A stretch of 64,000 bases of DNA from Kumtagia ephedrae (GCF_003012745.1 NZ_PXYK01000023.1:31039-95038); one strand, 5' to 3'. Positions 47,035-55,569 are shown, counted from the first letter of the stretch. Notes: generated by a model not told the origin, from the letters alone. Numbers and translations: made by a program.

Positions 47035-47056
47035 GTGTCAATGAATTCATTGACAC
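47035..47056. promoter_or_regulatory. Perfect 22-bp palindrome (operator candidate 2)
   Basis: GTGTCAATGAA followed directly by its reverse complement, with the centre at an EcoRI-like GAATTC. A further GTGTCA half-site follows at 47058-47063. It is 21 bases before the regulator's ATG, so binding there would give autorepression. Confidence 0.7.
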
Positions 47057-47077
47057 GGTGTCAAAGCGCGGGGCGCA

Positions 47078-48487
47078 ATGAACTGGAAGCCTGAGTTACG
47101 CAAGGGAGCCGGCCCAATTTATGTGGCGATCTGCGACGCGCTGGCGCGTGACGTGGCCGAGGGCCGGTTGCGCCCCAGTGATCGTTTGCCGCCGCACCGC
47201 GATCTCGCCTACCGGCTCGGCGTTACGGTCGGCACGGTCGCCCGGGCCTACGCCGAAGCGGCGAACCGGGGACTTGTCGTCGGCGAAATCGGACGCGGAA
47301 CCTTCATCAACGATTTCGGCAACCACCGCGAGGACGTCACCCGACTCGTGGTTCCGGAGAATCCGCAGTCCGAAATCATCGATCTCGGCCTCAATCTTTC
47401 GGCGATCGGCGAAGCCGAGGAGATGCTGCGCTCGACCTTGCGTGATTTTTCACGTTCCAGCTCGCTCGACACACTGCTGACCTACCAGCCTAGCGCCGGC
47501 GTGGCCTCGCATCGCGCCATCGCGGCGCAGTGGCTGCAACGGATCGGAGTTGGCGTTCATCCGGACAATGTCGTCATCTGCAACGGCGGTCAGCACGGAC
47601 TGCTGCTCAGCATGATGGCGTTGGCCGGTCATGGTGACTCGATTGCCACCGAACCGTTGACCTATCCCGGCGCGCGCGCCGTCGCGCATCAGCTTGGCAT
47701 CGGCCTGAGCGCAGTTCCCATGGATCAGGACGGACTCGACCCCGCCGCCTTGGCGGAACTATGCGAGACCAAGCGCCCGAAGGCACTCTACTGCATGCCT
47801 GTCCTGCAGAATCCAACCACGATCACGATGTCGGCAGACAGGATGCGGAAGATTGCGGAGATCGTCGACCGTAACGATTTGTGGATCATCGAGGATGATG
47901 TGTACGGTTTCCTGGCGGAGGACCGTCCTCCGCCCTTCGCAGCGCTGCTGCCCGAGCGGACTGTCTACCTGACCAGCGCATCGAAGAGCATGGCGCCGGG
48001 ATTGCGCATCGGCTTTCTTGCCGTGCCGCCGGGCCTCAGCCGGACGTTCCAGGAAGTCGTCACTATGAATAACTGGATGTCGCCACCGCTGATGGCAGCT
48101 GTGGTGACGAGCTGGATCGCCAACGACTATGCCGACAGGCTGGTTGCCTGGCATCGCGAGCAGGCGCGGGAACGGCAACAGCTGGCGCACGAGATGCTCG
48201 GAACCTTCGTGCAGCGGACTTCATCGTCCTGCTACCATCTGTGGCTGCAACTGCCGGAGCCATGGCGCATGGATTCGTTTTCGGCATCAGCATTGCGCGA
48301 CGGCGTAAGGGTCATCACGGCGGACGCATTCGCCGTGAAGCGCGATCACGCCCCGCACGCGGTAAGACTGTGCCTGGGTGCAGCTCATTCTCTCCCTCAG
48401 ATCGAGGTCGGCCTTAGAAAGCTGGTCAGCCTTTTGCAGGCTCGGCCGCGCCCGCAGATGGATCTGCAGTCCATCGGATATATCTGA
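47078..48487 (+). CDS. MocR/GntR-type regulator with aminotransferase domain
   Basis: 469 residues. N-terminal winged helix: YVAICDALARDVAEGRLRPS, DRLPPHRDLAYRLGVTVGTV and GRGTFI (GntR family). Residues ~100-460 are a class I aminotransferase-like domain with the PLP lysine in TSASKSMAPGLRIGFL and the Asp in WIIEDDVYGFLAE. MocR proteins sense PLP-bound amino compounds and act on nearby divergent genes. It is placed to control the ureide operon through the two inverted repeats in the 160-base gap. The start ATG at 47078 has GGGG upstream. Confidence 0.93.
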   Translation: MNWKPELRKGAGPIYVAICDALARDVAEGRLRPSDRLPPHRDLAYRLGVTVGTVARAYAEAANRGLVVGEIGRGTFINDFGNHREDVTRLVVPENPQSEIIDLGLNLSAIGEAEEMLRSTLRDFSRSSSLDTLLTYQPSAGVASHRAIAAQWLQRIGVGVHPDNVVICNGGQHGLLLSMMALAGHGDSIATEPLTYPGARAVAHQLGIGLSAVPMDQDGLDPAALAELCETKRPKALYCMPVLQNPTTITMSADRMRKIAEIVDRNDLWIIEDDVYGFLAEDRPPPFAALLPERTVYLTSASKSMAPGLRIGFLAVPPGLSRTFQEVVTMNNWMSPPLMAAVVTSWIANDYADRLVAWHREQARERQQLAHEMLGTFVQRTSSSCYHLWLQLPEPWRMDSFSASALRDGVRVITADAFAVKRDHAPHAVRLCLGAAHSLPQIEVGLRKLVSLLQARPRPQMDLQSIGYI

Positions 48488-48514
48488 TCGCGATTTTCGT
48501 TTCGTGCACGACGC

Positions 48515-48960
48515 GTTGCGCATCTTGAGTCCGTGGCAGGGATCTTAGGCGTTGGCGCCCCGCATCGGCTCCAGCGCATAGCGGGTGCGCGCATATGGAT
48601 AGTTGAATACCGGCGACGTGCCTCCGCGGGCGTCATGATCGACCGGAAGCAGATTGGCGCCATAGCGGGCGTCGCTGTCGCCTGTGGGACGGTGAGTTTC
48701 TGCTGGTTCTCGCCGAGATGTTCAGCGAAGGACGCGTCGAGAAACTGAACAACGGGAATATCCAGTCCGTCGAGCCAGAAGATCGGCTCGTCGCTTTCGT
48801 GCCACGCCATAGGCGGCGTGATAATAAAGTCGCCTTCGTTCAAAGCGCATCGCCGCGGACGAATGGATGTTCCCAACGTTCTGGGCGTCGCCCATCGTGT
48901 CGAACAGGCCGTCGGGCTTGCGATCCTCAATGATATAGGCGATGCCGCACCGCTTGCCGC
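48515..48960 (-). pseudogene. Gentisate 1,2-dioxygenase relic
   Basis: On the minus strand three frames in turn give CGIAYIIEDRKPDGLFDTMG, then LNEGDFIITPPMAWHE with SDEPIFWLDGLDIPVVQFLD, then RYGANLLPVDHDARG and FNYPYARTRYALEPMRGANA. The cupin strand with WH..DEP.FWLDGLD is the C-terminal ring-cleaving domain of gentisate dioxygenase. The His of WHDH appears replaced by WHESDE. Only the 5' end of the second cupin is kept and several small shifts are present, so it is not functional. Confidence 0.78.
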
Positions 48961-49326
48961 AGCACGCGGAAGCGCACCGTCGCGCCGCGCAGCCTTATGC
49001 GACCGCCATGGAACAGGTCCCGCTTCAGAACGTGTTCCTGGGCAAGCTTGCGAGCCTGGACCCGCGATCGCAGCCTTTGCTCTCGCGGATGGTGCAAGAT
49101 GGACTTTTACGGCCTGATCCGCTTGGGACTTGGCATGGAAGTCGACGGCGACGGGCGGGTACTCAGCGGGAATGCGAAGGGCCGCCTCTTCGCGCTGGGG
49201 GTCTGGACGCGCGGCAGCCTTTGGGAGGTGGTCGCCGTGCCGCACATACGCGACGCCGCCCGCAGGGTGGTTGCGGCTCTAATGTATTTTGACAGGCAAT
49301 TTGACGCCACACGGCGCAAGGGCTGA
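48942..49326 (+). pseudogene. 3' fragment of a FAD/NAD(P)-binding (YdhS-like) protein
   Basis: One frame reads LLSRMVQDGLLRPDPLG and, after a shift near 49125, the next reads GLGMEVDGDGRVL, GRLFALGVWTRGSLWEVVAV and IRDAARRVVAAL to a stop at 49326. That is the C-terminus of the family of uncharacterised FAD/NAD(P)-binding proteins with the typical LFALGxWTRGSLWE. The Rossmann N-terminal part is absent. It meets the dioxygenase relic tail to tail. Confidence 0.72.
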
Positions 49327-49781
49327 GCCCAACGGGGTACCGTAAGCCTAGAGAGATTAATGTCGGCTTCAGGACATCAGGCTACCCTGCGTGAACGTCA
49401 GAGATGAAGGCGCGAAGGTGCCGTTCACTCCGCAGCAGACGAAGGTCGATCTCTGCCAACTTGGGTCATAGGCTGTTCAATCCAGGCGTATGGACAGGAT
49501 AGAAACCAGTTTTTAAGCGCAGCGATCATCCGCAAGAGCTTTGCTAAACTCTGCTGTTTGCCGATCGCCGGCGCCTGAGCACTTGCCGACTATGGGAAAG
49601 CCAAGGGGTCTTACCCCTTGCTCCCCCAAGTGCCGCCTGCACAGTGGCAGGGCCGCCGGCTCGCAAACGGTCTAACACCGGCATGCTTCCGAACATCGTC
49701 ATTCCGTCCCGCTCGCCCTGGCAGCCCGGCCATGCTCGCCGGCATTTGCCCCCTCCATCCCCGCGCGCTCACGCGCCCCCG
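49327..49781. other. Intergenic, junction to the ICE-like module
   Basis: About 455 bases. It contains a short hairpin (CAAGGGG at 49602-49608 with CCCCTTG at 49614-49620). No att site, tRNA or integrase was recognised, so the left border of the element cannot be placed. Confidence 0.45.
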
Positions 49782-49807
49782 GGAGGCATGTCGGGGGACA
49801 TGCCTCC
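49782..49807 (+). promoter_or_regulatory. Leader hairpin before the DUF932 gene
   Basis: GGAGGCATGTC (49782-49792) and GACATGCCTCC (49797-49807) form a perfect 11-bp stem with a GGGG loop, 27 bases upstream of the ATG at 49835. It may be a terminator of upstream transcripts or a leader regulator. Confidence 0.6.
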
Positions 49808-49834
49808 GGCAGTAACAGGAAAGGAACAACAATC

Positions 49835-51035
49835 ATGAACATCACCAGCATTAGCCAGAACGACCAACAGAAGGCGGCAGCGCACGGCTTCCGCGTGGAC
49901 ATCTCGCGCGGGCAGCGTATCGGTCGCGTTTCGTCGGAATGGTTCTCGCGGCCCGACGACGAGCGCTATCTATCGCTCACCGAGCTCTACGACGCCGTGA
50001 AGGCGCGGGCGGATCGCGCGAAGGCGCGTACCGTGGAAAGCCGCGCCGTGCGGGTGGAGGCGAGCCGCGACAATGCGGAAAGGCTTTCGCTTATCGTCCC
50101 CGGACAGGAACAGCCTGTCGCACCGACCCATTGGAGCTTTGGACAGCTTTGCAGCCTCGTCGGTGCACCCGCGACCTACATGCGCCAGCTTCCCGCGCCG
50201 CTGGCAGGGATCAATCTGCAGCATGGCTTGCTGTTGCATCGCGCCGAGCTGTGAAGACCTTGGAAGCGGAAGACGGCCGCATTGAGCTTCGCGCCGTGAC
50301 CGGGCCGGACTACGGCCGCATTTGGGATCATGAGCTTGTCACCGCCGTCATGAAGATCGCCGGCAACGGAACCGGCGATACCATGTGGAAGGTTCCCGGC
50401 GTTCTGGATTGGGCGACCATGACGCACAATCCATTTGTCGACGTGACCAAGGACACCACCACGCTTTACGCCAGCGACCGCGACGTGTTCCTGTTTATGG
50501 TCGACGATACGCACCCCATTGAGGCCGGACGCCTGCCGAACGGCGAGCCCGATTTGTATTTTCGCGGCTTTTACGCGTGGAACAGCGAAGTCGGATCGAA
50601 GACCCTCGGCATCGCCTCATTCTACCTGCGCGCCGTGTGTATGAATCGCAATCTGTGGGGCTGCGAAAATTTCGAGGAAATCACCATCAGGCACAGCAAG
50701 TTTGCGGCGCAGCGTTTCGCCCATGAGGCAGCGCCTGCCTTGCGCAGCTTCGCCAATTCCTCGCCCGCGCCTTTCGTGGCCGGCATCAAGCCGCGCGGGA
50801 GAAGATCGTCGCTCGCACCGACGAGGACCGGGAGAGCTTCCTGCGCAAGCGCGGTTTCAGCAAGGCCGAGACAGGAAAGATCATCGAAACCGTGTTGCAG
50901 GAGGAAGGCCGCCCGCCGGAAAGCATCTTTGACTTTGTGCAAGGCATGGCTGCCCATGCCCGCACCAAGACCAATCAGGACAGCCGCCTTGAACTGGAGA
51001 CGAAGGCAAAGGTGTTGCTGGAAAGAGCTGCCTGA
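49835..51035 (+). pseudogene. DUF932 protein of mobile elements, two 1-bp deletions
   Basis: ATG at 49835 after AAAGGA. Frame one runs MNITSISQNDQQKAAAHGFR to LLLHRAEL and stops at 50254; one G is missing there, since frame two continues VKTLEAEDGRIELRAVTGPD and passes through VPGVLDWATM and SKTLGIASFYLRAVCMNRNL. A second missing G near 50788 leads to frame three (AREKIVARTDEDRESFLRKR, then GFSKAETGKIIETVLQ) ending at 51035. Full length would be about 400 residues. DUF932 proteins are common in plasmids and ICEs, some being anti-restriction-like or phage-like; no function is established. Either decay or sequencing error. Confidence 0.85.
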
Positions 51036-51125
51036 CGAAAGGCCGGGCGCGGCAGGCCAGTCCCGTCGCGCCCGATCCCTTCGGTCCGCTGCATGGTGTT
51101 CCGAGCCTGGATGCATGCCAAAAAT

Positions 51126-51153
51126 CCGCCGATCCGTAAATCCGGATCGGCGG
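51126..51153 (+). terminator. Hairpin after the DUF932 gene
   Basis: CCGCCGATCCG (51126-51136) pairs with CGGATCGGCGG (51143-51153), a perfect 11-bp stem, six-base loop. No T run. The surrounding gap (51036-51363) has no gene that I can support. Confidence 0.6.
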
Positions 51154-51363
51154 TTGCAGCCACGCCTGACGCACGCCCGCCGCTCGCCGGACTGCGCCCG
51201 GCTCCCGTGAGCACGGCCAAATCACTGCAACCAGTTCAAGAAGATCGCTGCACCTAATGCCCCAGAACGCCGACACATAAGAGCGTGACTTTAGCCGACT
51301 CAATTCATGAGGTATGTTGTCATGTTTTTAGGCGGCGGATGGGGTAAATGATGCGGAGAAAAT

Positions 51364-52204
51364 ATGCCCAACTCGCAGGACTGGATGGCCAACGCAGCCT
51401 ATCTCTACACCCTCTTTCTCGATCGCCCGGCCCTCGCCTGGGAGCATTTGCGTCGCAATCCCGACTATGGGAACGACTGGCGCCGGTTCAGCTTGCGGCG
51501 GCGATCAACCAGCACACATGCACGGAAGTGGGGGCTTCGATTTTTTCGAGAATCCCGCGGAAGACGCCCGCAGTGCACTGCCTTTCTGGCAACCTAATCC
51601 GGACATCACCCTAACGATCGCAACGGATGAAGACCCGGACACCCTCTCTCCGATCTTCGATCCCTGGCGTTTTCCCGGCCGCAAGACGATCGGGCATGAT
51701 GGTTTCCGTCTCGCGCTGAAGCTCAGCCGGTACGGTCGTTCCTGGCATGTCCATCTCGCCGACGCACTCGAGGCTGCCGAGCCGTTCATCTTCGCTGTTG
51801 CTCCGGACGAAAGGGCCACCGCGCGACTGAGGGAAGCAGACGACATGCTGGCAATGATTGCCGGCCGGAACGCCGGTTTCGTCGGTCGGCGCGGCTCCAC
51901 CGAGCCCGTCATCACAATGCAGTCCCTCCAGGCTCTCGACGGACACCTTGCCGGCGCGAGCGAGCGCGACATTGGCATCGCAATCTTCGGCGAGCACATC
52001 GTGAAGGAGAAATGGCATAGCGACAGTGAGCTGCGCGCCAGGGTCCGCTATCTCATCAGGCGCGGCCGCACCGTGATGACCGGCGGCTACCGGAGACTGC
52101 TCTGGGGCACGGCCGCTCGCCGGGCTAGCGAGTTTCCTATGCCGGCCACGCTCCCGACAGGGAGAAAGACGGCCGGCCGAGATTCTCCATCCGCAGCAGG
52201 ATAG
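51364..52204 (+). CDS. DUF6499-DUF2285 protein joined by +1 frameshift (FseA-like ICE excision activator)
   Basis: Frame one starts MPNSQDWMANAAYLYTLFLD, with LAWEHLRRNPDYGNDWRRF and KWGLRFF, the DUF6499 N-terminal domain. The downstream frame, +1 to the first, carries ENPAEDARSALPFWQPN and the DUF2285 domain (GRKTIGHDGFRLALKLSRYG, ... GASERDIGIAIFGE, LRARVRYLIRRGRTVMTGGY) to the stop at 52204. The two match continuously if reading moves +1 at TTT TTT CGA (51541-51549), giving Phe-Phe-Glu. In ICEMlSymR7A two overlapping frames of this kind are fused by programmed +1 frameshifting to make FseA, which activates the excisionase gene rdfS. Here the rdfS-like gene follows 70 bases downstream. Alternatives are mutation or an extra T read by the sequencer. 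Confidence 0.72.
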
Positions 52205-52274
52205 ACTTTTCCCAAACTGCCTCCGAACCGCTGGACCGAGCCCCGCTCGGCCAGCCTGATACGGAGGCAGTTTC

Positions 52275-52505
52275 GTGGATCGTTCCGAATCCAGGCCGGC
52301 AAGCCGCTATCTCACCAATGAGGAAGCCGCCGCCTATCTCAAGCTTTCGCCACACACCTTGAACAAGAAGCGCGTCATCGGCGGCGGCCCGAAATTCCGC
52401 AAGCTCGGCTCCCGCGTCGTCTATGCGATCGACGACCTCGAAAGCTGGATCGAGGCGCGGTCCTGCGACACCACCTCCGATCCCCGCTACGCCCAAGCCC
52501 GCTGA
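52275..52505 (+). CDS. Excisionase-like HTH protein (RdfS/AlpA type)
   Basis: 76 residues. The core, RYLTNEEAAAYLKLSPHTLN followed by a basic GGGPKFRKLGSRVVYAIDDL and ESWIEARS, is a MerR-like winged helix (HTH_17) as found in recombination directionality factors. In Mesorhizobium ICEs, RdfS tips the integrase toward excision. Its place after a DUF2285 gene and before the rep/par/tra genes matches that role. No integrase is in the window, so the activity cannot be confirmed from context. Confidence 0.8.
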   Translation: MDRSESRPASRYLTNEEAAAYLKLSPHTLNKKRVIGGGPKFRKLGSRVVYAIDDLESWIEARSCDTTSDPRYAQAR

Positions 52506-52520
52506 TCGCCGGTACGACGC

Positions 52521-53381
52521 ATGGCGCGCAGGCACGTTTCCGAGCGCGACCAGCTCGAACTGTTTCGATCGCGTGCCGGCGACATGGCCGCCCGCGACGC
52601 ACAGGATCTCATGGCCTATCCGTTCTTCTCCCTCGCTAAGTCGAAGCGCGTCCAGCCGATCCGGTTCGAGGCCGGCGACGTCCGTATCCACGTCGAGGCT
52701 CCGGCCGAATTTGGCCTCGCAACGATCTGGGACGCCGACATCCTGATATGGGCCGCCTCACAGATCGTCGATGCACGCGACCTCGGCCTGCGCACCTCGC
52801 GGCTAATGGCGACCACGCCCTATGAAATCCTCACCTTCATCGGCCGCGGCACGTCCGTCCGCGACTACCAGCGCCTCAAGGCCGCGCTCGACCGCCTGCA
52901 AGCCACCACCGTCGCCACTTCGATACGCCAGCCCTCCGAGCGGCGTCGGCATCGTTTCTCGTGGATCAACGAATGGAAGGAAAGGCTGGACGCAAAGGGC
53001 CGGCCGCTCGGTATCGAGATGATCGTGCCGGACTGGTTTTACGAAGGCGTCCTCGACAACGCCCTGATCCTGACCATCGACCGGAATTATTTCGACCTGC
53101 TCGGCGGCATCGAACGCTGGCTCTACAGGCTGGTGCGCAAGCATGGCGGCCACCAGCCCGGCGGTTGGAGCTTCGACTTCCGCCACCTCTATTCCAAGTC
53201 CGGAAGCCTCTCGCGCTTCTCGAACTTCGCCTGCGACCTCCGCGACATCGTGCTCCGCCAGCCCTTGCCCGGCTACCGGCTGCGCGTCGACCGGCTCGAC
53301 AATGGCCGCGAGTTGCTCGTCTTCGCGCCAGTCGGTTTGCGTCTGTCCACTCATTCAAGGGAGGCTGTGGAAAGGCTGTGA
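52521..53381 (+). CDS. Replication initiator protein A (RPA family)
   Basis: 286 residues beginning MARRHVSERDQLELFRSRAG. The segments YPFFSLAKSKRVQPIRF, AEFGLATIWDADILIWAASQ, SVRDYQRLKAALDRLQATTV, DWFYEGVLDN and FDLLGGIERWLYRLVRKHGG are those of the PF10134-type initiator found in broad-host plasmids and ICEs of alphaproteobacteria. It would bind repeats at an origin; iteron-like repeats lie directly downstream. It suggests that the element can replicate at least transiently as a circle. Confidence 0.88.
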   Translation: MARRHVSERDQLELFRSRAGDMAARDAQDLMAYPFFSLAKSKRVQPIRFEAGDVRIHVEAPAEFGLATIWDADILIWAASQIVDARDLGLRTSRLMATTPYEILTFIGRGTSVRDYQRLKAALDRLQATTVATSIRQPSERRRHRFSWINEWKERLDAKGRPLGIEMIVPDWFYEGVLDNALILTIDRNYFDLLGGIERWLYRLVRKHGGHQPGGWSFDFRHLYSKSGSLSRFSNFACDLRDIVLRQPLPGYRLRVDRLDNGRELLVFAPVGLRLSTHSREAVERL

Positions 53382-53388
53382 ATCGTCT

Positions 53389-53456
53389 CGTGCTATCGAA
53401 GGCATCTGGCCTCGTGCTATCAGATGCACGACTATCGTGCTATCAAAGGCACGAAC
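53389..53456 (+). repeat. Three iteron-like direct repeats (possible origin or Rep operator)
   Basis: CGTGCTATC occurs at 53389, 53413 and 53436, that is, spaced 24 and 23 bases apart. Each copy is followed by a GCA/GCACGA element, giving TCGTGC...GCACGA half-dyads in the second and third. They fill the gap between the initiator gene and parA. Spacing of two helical turns is typical of iterons. Confidence 0.72.
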
Positions 53457-53592
53457 AGGGCCTAACCGTTTGCGACGCCTCGCAAATCCGCGCGCCTAAC
53501 TTTCCTAACAGAGAATCTAACTTTTCTTATTGGACCGACGGCGGTGTGGAAAACATCGCTTTCGAGCCGCTTCCATCGGCAAGGAGCACGCC

Positions 53593-54228
53593 ATGATCGT
53601 CGCGCTCCTCAACCAGAAGGGCGGCGTCGGCAAGACCACGCTCGCCACCCATTTTGCCGGCGAGCTGGCATCCAGCGGTGCCCGCGTCGCCGTCGTGGAC
53701 GCCGATCCGCAGGGCTCCGCCCTGGACTGGTCGCAGCGCCGCGCGGAGACTGGTTTGCCACGCCTGTTCGGCGTCATCGGCCTGCCGCGTGAAACCCTGC
53801 ATGCCGAAGTCCCCGACCTGGCGCGTGGCGTCGATCATGTCGTCATCGACGGCCCTCCGCGCGTCACCGCGCTCGCACGCTCCGCGATCCTCGCCGCCGA
53901 CTTGGTGCTGATCCCGGTCCAGCCGTCGCCCTATGACGTGTGGGCGAGCGCCGAGATCGTGGCGCTGATCGGCGAGGCGCGGATGTTCAGGCCACAGCTC
54001 CGTACCGCCTTCGTCGTCAACCGGCGCATCGTTGGCACCATTATCGGCCGCGACGTGCGCGCGGCCTTGCCCGAGGGCCTGCCGGCACTCGCCGCCGACA
54101 TTGGACAGCGCGTCATCTTCGCCGAGAGCGTTGCCACCGGCCGACTCGCCCGCGAACTGGAGCCTGGCGGGGCCGCCGCGCTCGAGATCGCCGCGCTCGC
54201 GACCGAGATCATGGGAACCGTCCCATGA
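53593..54228 (+). CDS. parA: ParA-type partition ATPase
   Basis: 211 residues from the ATG at 53593, six bases after AAGGAG. It begins MIVALLNQKGGVGKTTLATH (deviant Walker A), then VAVVDADPQGSALDW, VVIDGPPRVT and QPSPYDVWAS. A short ParA without N-terminal HTH, as in many plasmids and ICEs. It would position the element, with the small RHH protein encoded next as partner. Confidence 0.93.
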   Translation: MIVALLNQKGGVGKTTLATHFAGELASSGARVAVVDADPQGSALDWSQRRAETGLPRLFGVIGLPRETLHAEVPDLARGVDHVVIDGPPRVTALARSAILAADLVLIPVQPSPYDVWASAEIVALIGEARMFRPQLRTAFVVNRRIVGTIIGRDVRAALPEGLPALAADIGQRVIFAESVATGRLARELEPGGAAALEIAALATEIMGTVP

Positions 54229-54500
54229 GCGGCAAGCGCGTCAGCTTCGGCGCGAAGCCCGCCGCGCCCACGGTCGACGCCTGGGTCCAGCAGGGCAACG
54301 GCGCAGAGGGGCTAGCCCATCCGTCCGTCCAAGCCGCTGCGCCCAAGGCCGACATCTACACTGCGCGGCTGACCATCGACGTGACGCCGGAACTCCGCGG
54401 CCGCATCAAGGTCGCCGCCTTCCGGCAGGGCGTCACTGTCGCCGAGATGATCCGCGATCTGCTCGAAGCGCGCTTTCCCGACGAGGGAGGCAACGCATGA
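54225..54500 (+). CDS. Ribbon-helix-helix partition partner (ParB-like)
   Basis: 91 residues. ATG overlaps the parA stop (ATGA). The first half is a disordered tail with KRVSFGAKP; the second, YTARLTIDVTPELRGRIKVA followed by AFRQGVTVAEMIRDLLE, is a ribbon-helix-helix DNA-binding domain. Overlap with parA and the fold make it the likely centromere-binding partner. Confidence 0.8.
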   Translation: MSGKRVSFGAKPAAPTVDAWVQQGNGAEGLAHPSVQAAAPKADIYTARLTIDVTPELRGRIKVAAFRQGVTVAEMIRDLLEARFPDEGGNA

Positions 54501-54967
54501 GCACGCGCCGCTACACCAGCGTCACCACCGTCTTCCTTCCCGACCGCATCAATGTCTGGCTGCGCTTCGCGAGGCCGGTGCGCAAGCGCAGGCTCGACCG
54601 CCGCCGCAGCCTCGCGCTGTTCGCGCCCCATAGCGTGTTCGCGCTGTTACGTTGGGAGCGCGGGCCATACGGAACCGCCATTTCCCACATCTACATCATG
54701 CGCACGGTGGCGCCGGGCGAAACCTGCTCGATGTGGCCCTATGTGCGTCCCGGCGCGGAGACCCTGCTGTTCGTTTCCGGTTGGCACCAAGTCGAACGCG
54801 CCTTGCGGGCGATCGATGCCGTGGAAGCGCTAGGCCTCGATCCGGCCGACGCCGCGCCGGACTACTGGCGGCATGTCCACAATCAGCTCTGGATTCGCCA
54901 GCCGCCGCATCCCTATTCGCCCGAGCAGCATCGCGCCTGGCTGCGCCGCCGCGAGCTGCTGTCGTGA
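54497..54967 (+). CDS. DUF2840 protein
   Basis: 156 residues; its ATG overlaps the previous stop by four bases. Key segments: VTTVFLPDRINVWLRFG-like start, SVFALLRWERGPYGT, VPGV-less YIMRTVAPGETCSMWPYV and LLFVSGWHQVERALRAID. DUF2840 genes are found next to parA and traF in alphaproteobacterial ICEs. Function unknown. Confidence 0.85.
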   Translation: MSTRRYTSVTTVFLPDRINVWLRFARPVRKRRLDRRRSLALFAPHSVFALLRWERGPYGTAISHIYIMRTVAPGETCSMWPYVRPGAETLLFVSGWHQVERALRAIDAVEALGLDPADAAPDYWRHVHNQLWIRQPPHPYSPEQHRAWLRRRELLS

Positions 54968-55569
54968 TCGCGCGCGGCCTCACCCTCGCGATGATGGCCA
55001 GCGGCGCCCTGCTGATCGCCGCGCCTGTCTGGTCGCGACACGCGCCGCGCTTCATCTGGAATGCGTCGGCCAGCCTGCCGCTCGGCCTCTACCGCGTCGA
55101 GCCGGCGGCGGGCATCGCGGTCACGGACATCGCCATCGTCATGCCGCCCGACGAACTGGCGGCCTTCCTCGACGAGCGCAGCTACCTGCCGATAGGCGTC
55201 CCGCTCCTCAAACGGGTGCTGGCGCTTGGCGGCGAGACCGTCTGCCGCTCCGCCGCGACGATCCTCGCCTATGGCGCAGTCTACGGACGAGCGCGCGCGC
55301 GGGACACGAACGGCCGGCCGCTGCCGGACTGGCAGGGCTGCCGCACGCTCCGTGACGGCGAAGCCTTCCTCATGAACTGGGACGCGCCGGACAGCTTTGA
55401 CGGCCGCTATGTCGGCCCGCTCCCCGTCACCAGCATCGTCGGCCGCGCGGTTCCCGTCTGGACCGCCGGCGACACCGATCCGGCCCCTGCTGACACATCC
55501 GCCGGCTTCCGCCGGGCCATGACGGTCCGGCTTCCGCAACCGCAAAGGAGAACACGATGCCCCAGATAG
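54964..55569 (+). CDS. traF: TraF-type signal peptidase (S26 family)
   Basis: 201 residues from the GTG at 54964, overlapping the DUF2840 stop (GTGA). One membrane anchor (LTLAMMASGALLIAA), then WNASASLPLGLYRVEPA with the catalytic Ser near residue 35, and LLKRVLALGGETVCR with the catalytic Lys near residue 82. TraF matures the conjugative pilin into its cyclic form in RP4-type systems. It ends within the DUF736 gene. Confidence 0.9.
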   Translation: MIARGLTLAMMASGALLIAAPVWSRHAPRFIWNASASLPLGLYRVEPAAGIAVTDIAIVMPPDELAAFLDERSYLPIGVPLLKRVLALGGETVCRSAATILAYGAVYGRARARDTNGRPLPDWQGCRTLRDGEAFLMNWDAPDSFDGRYVGPLPVTSIVGRAVPVWTAGDTDPAPADTSAGFRRAMTVRLPQPQRRTRCPR

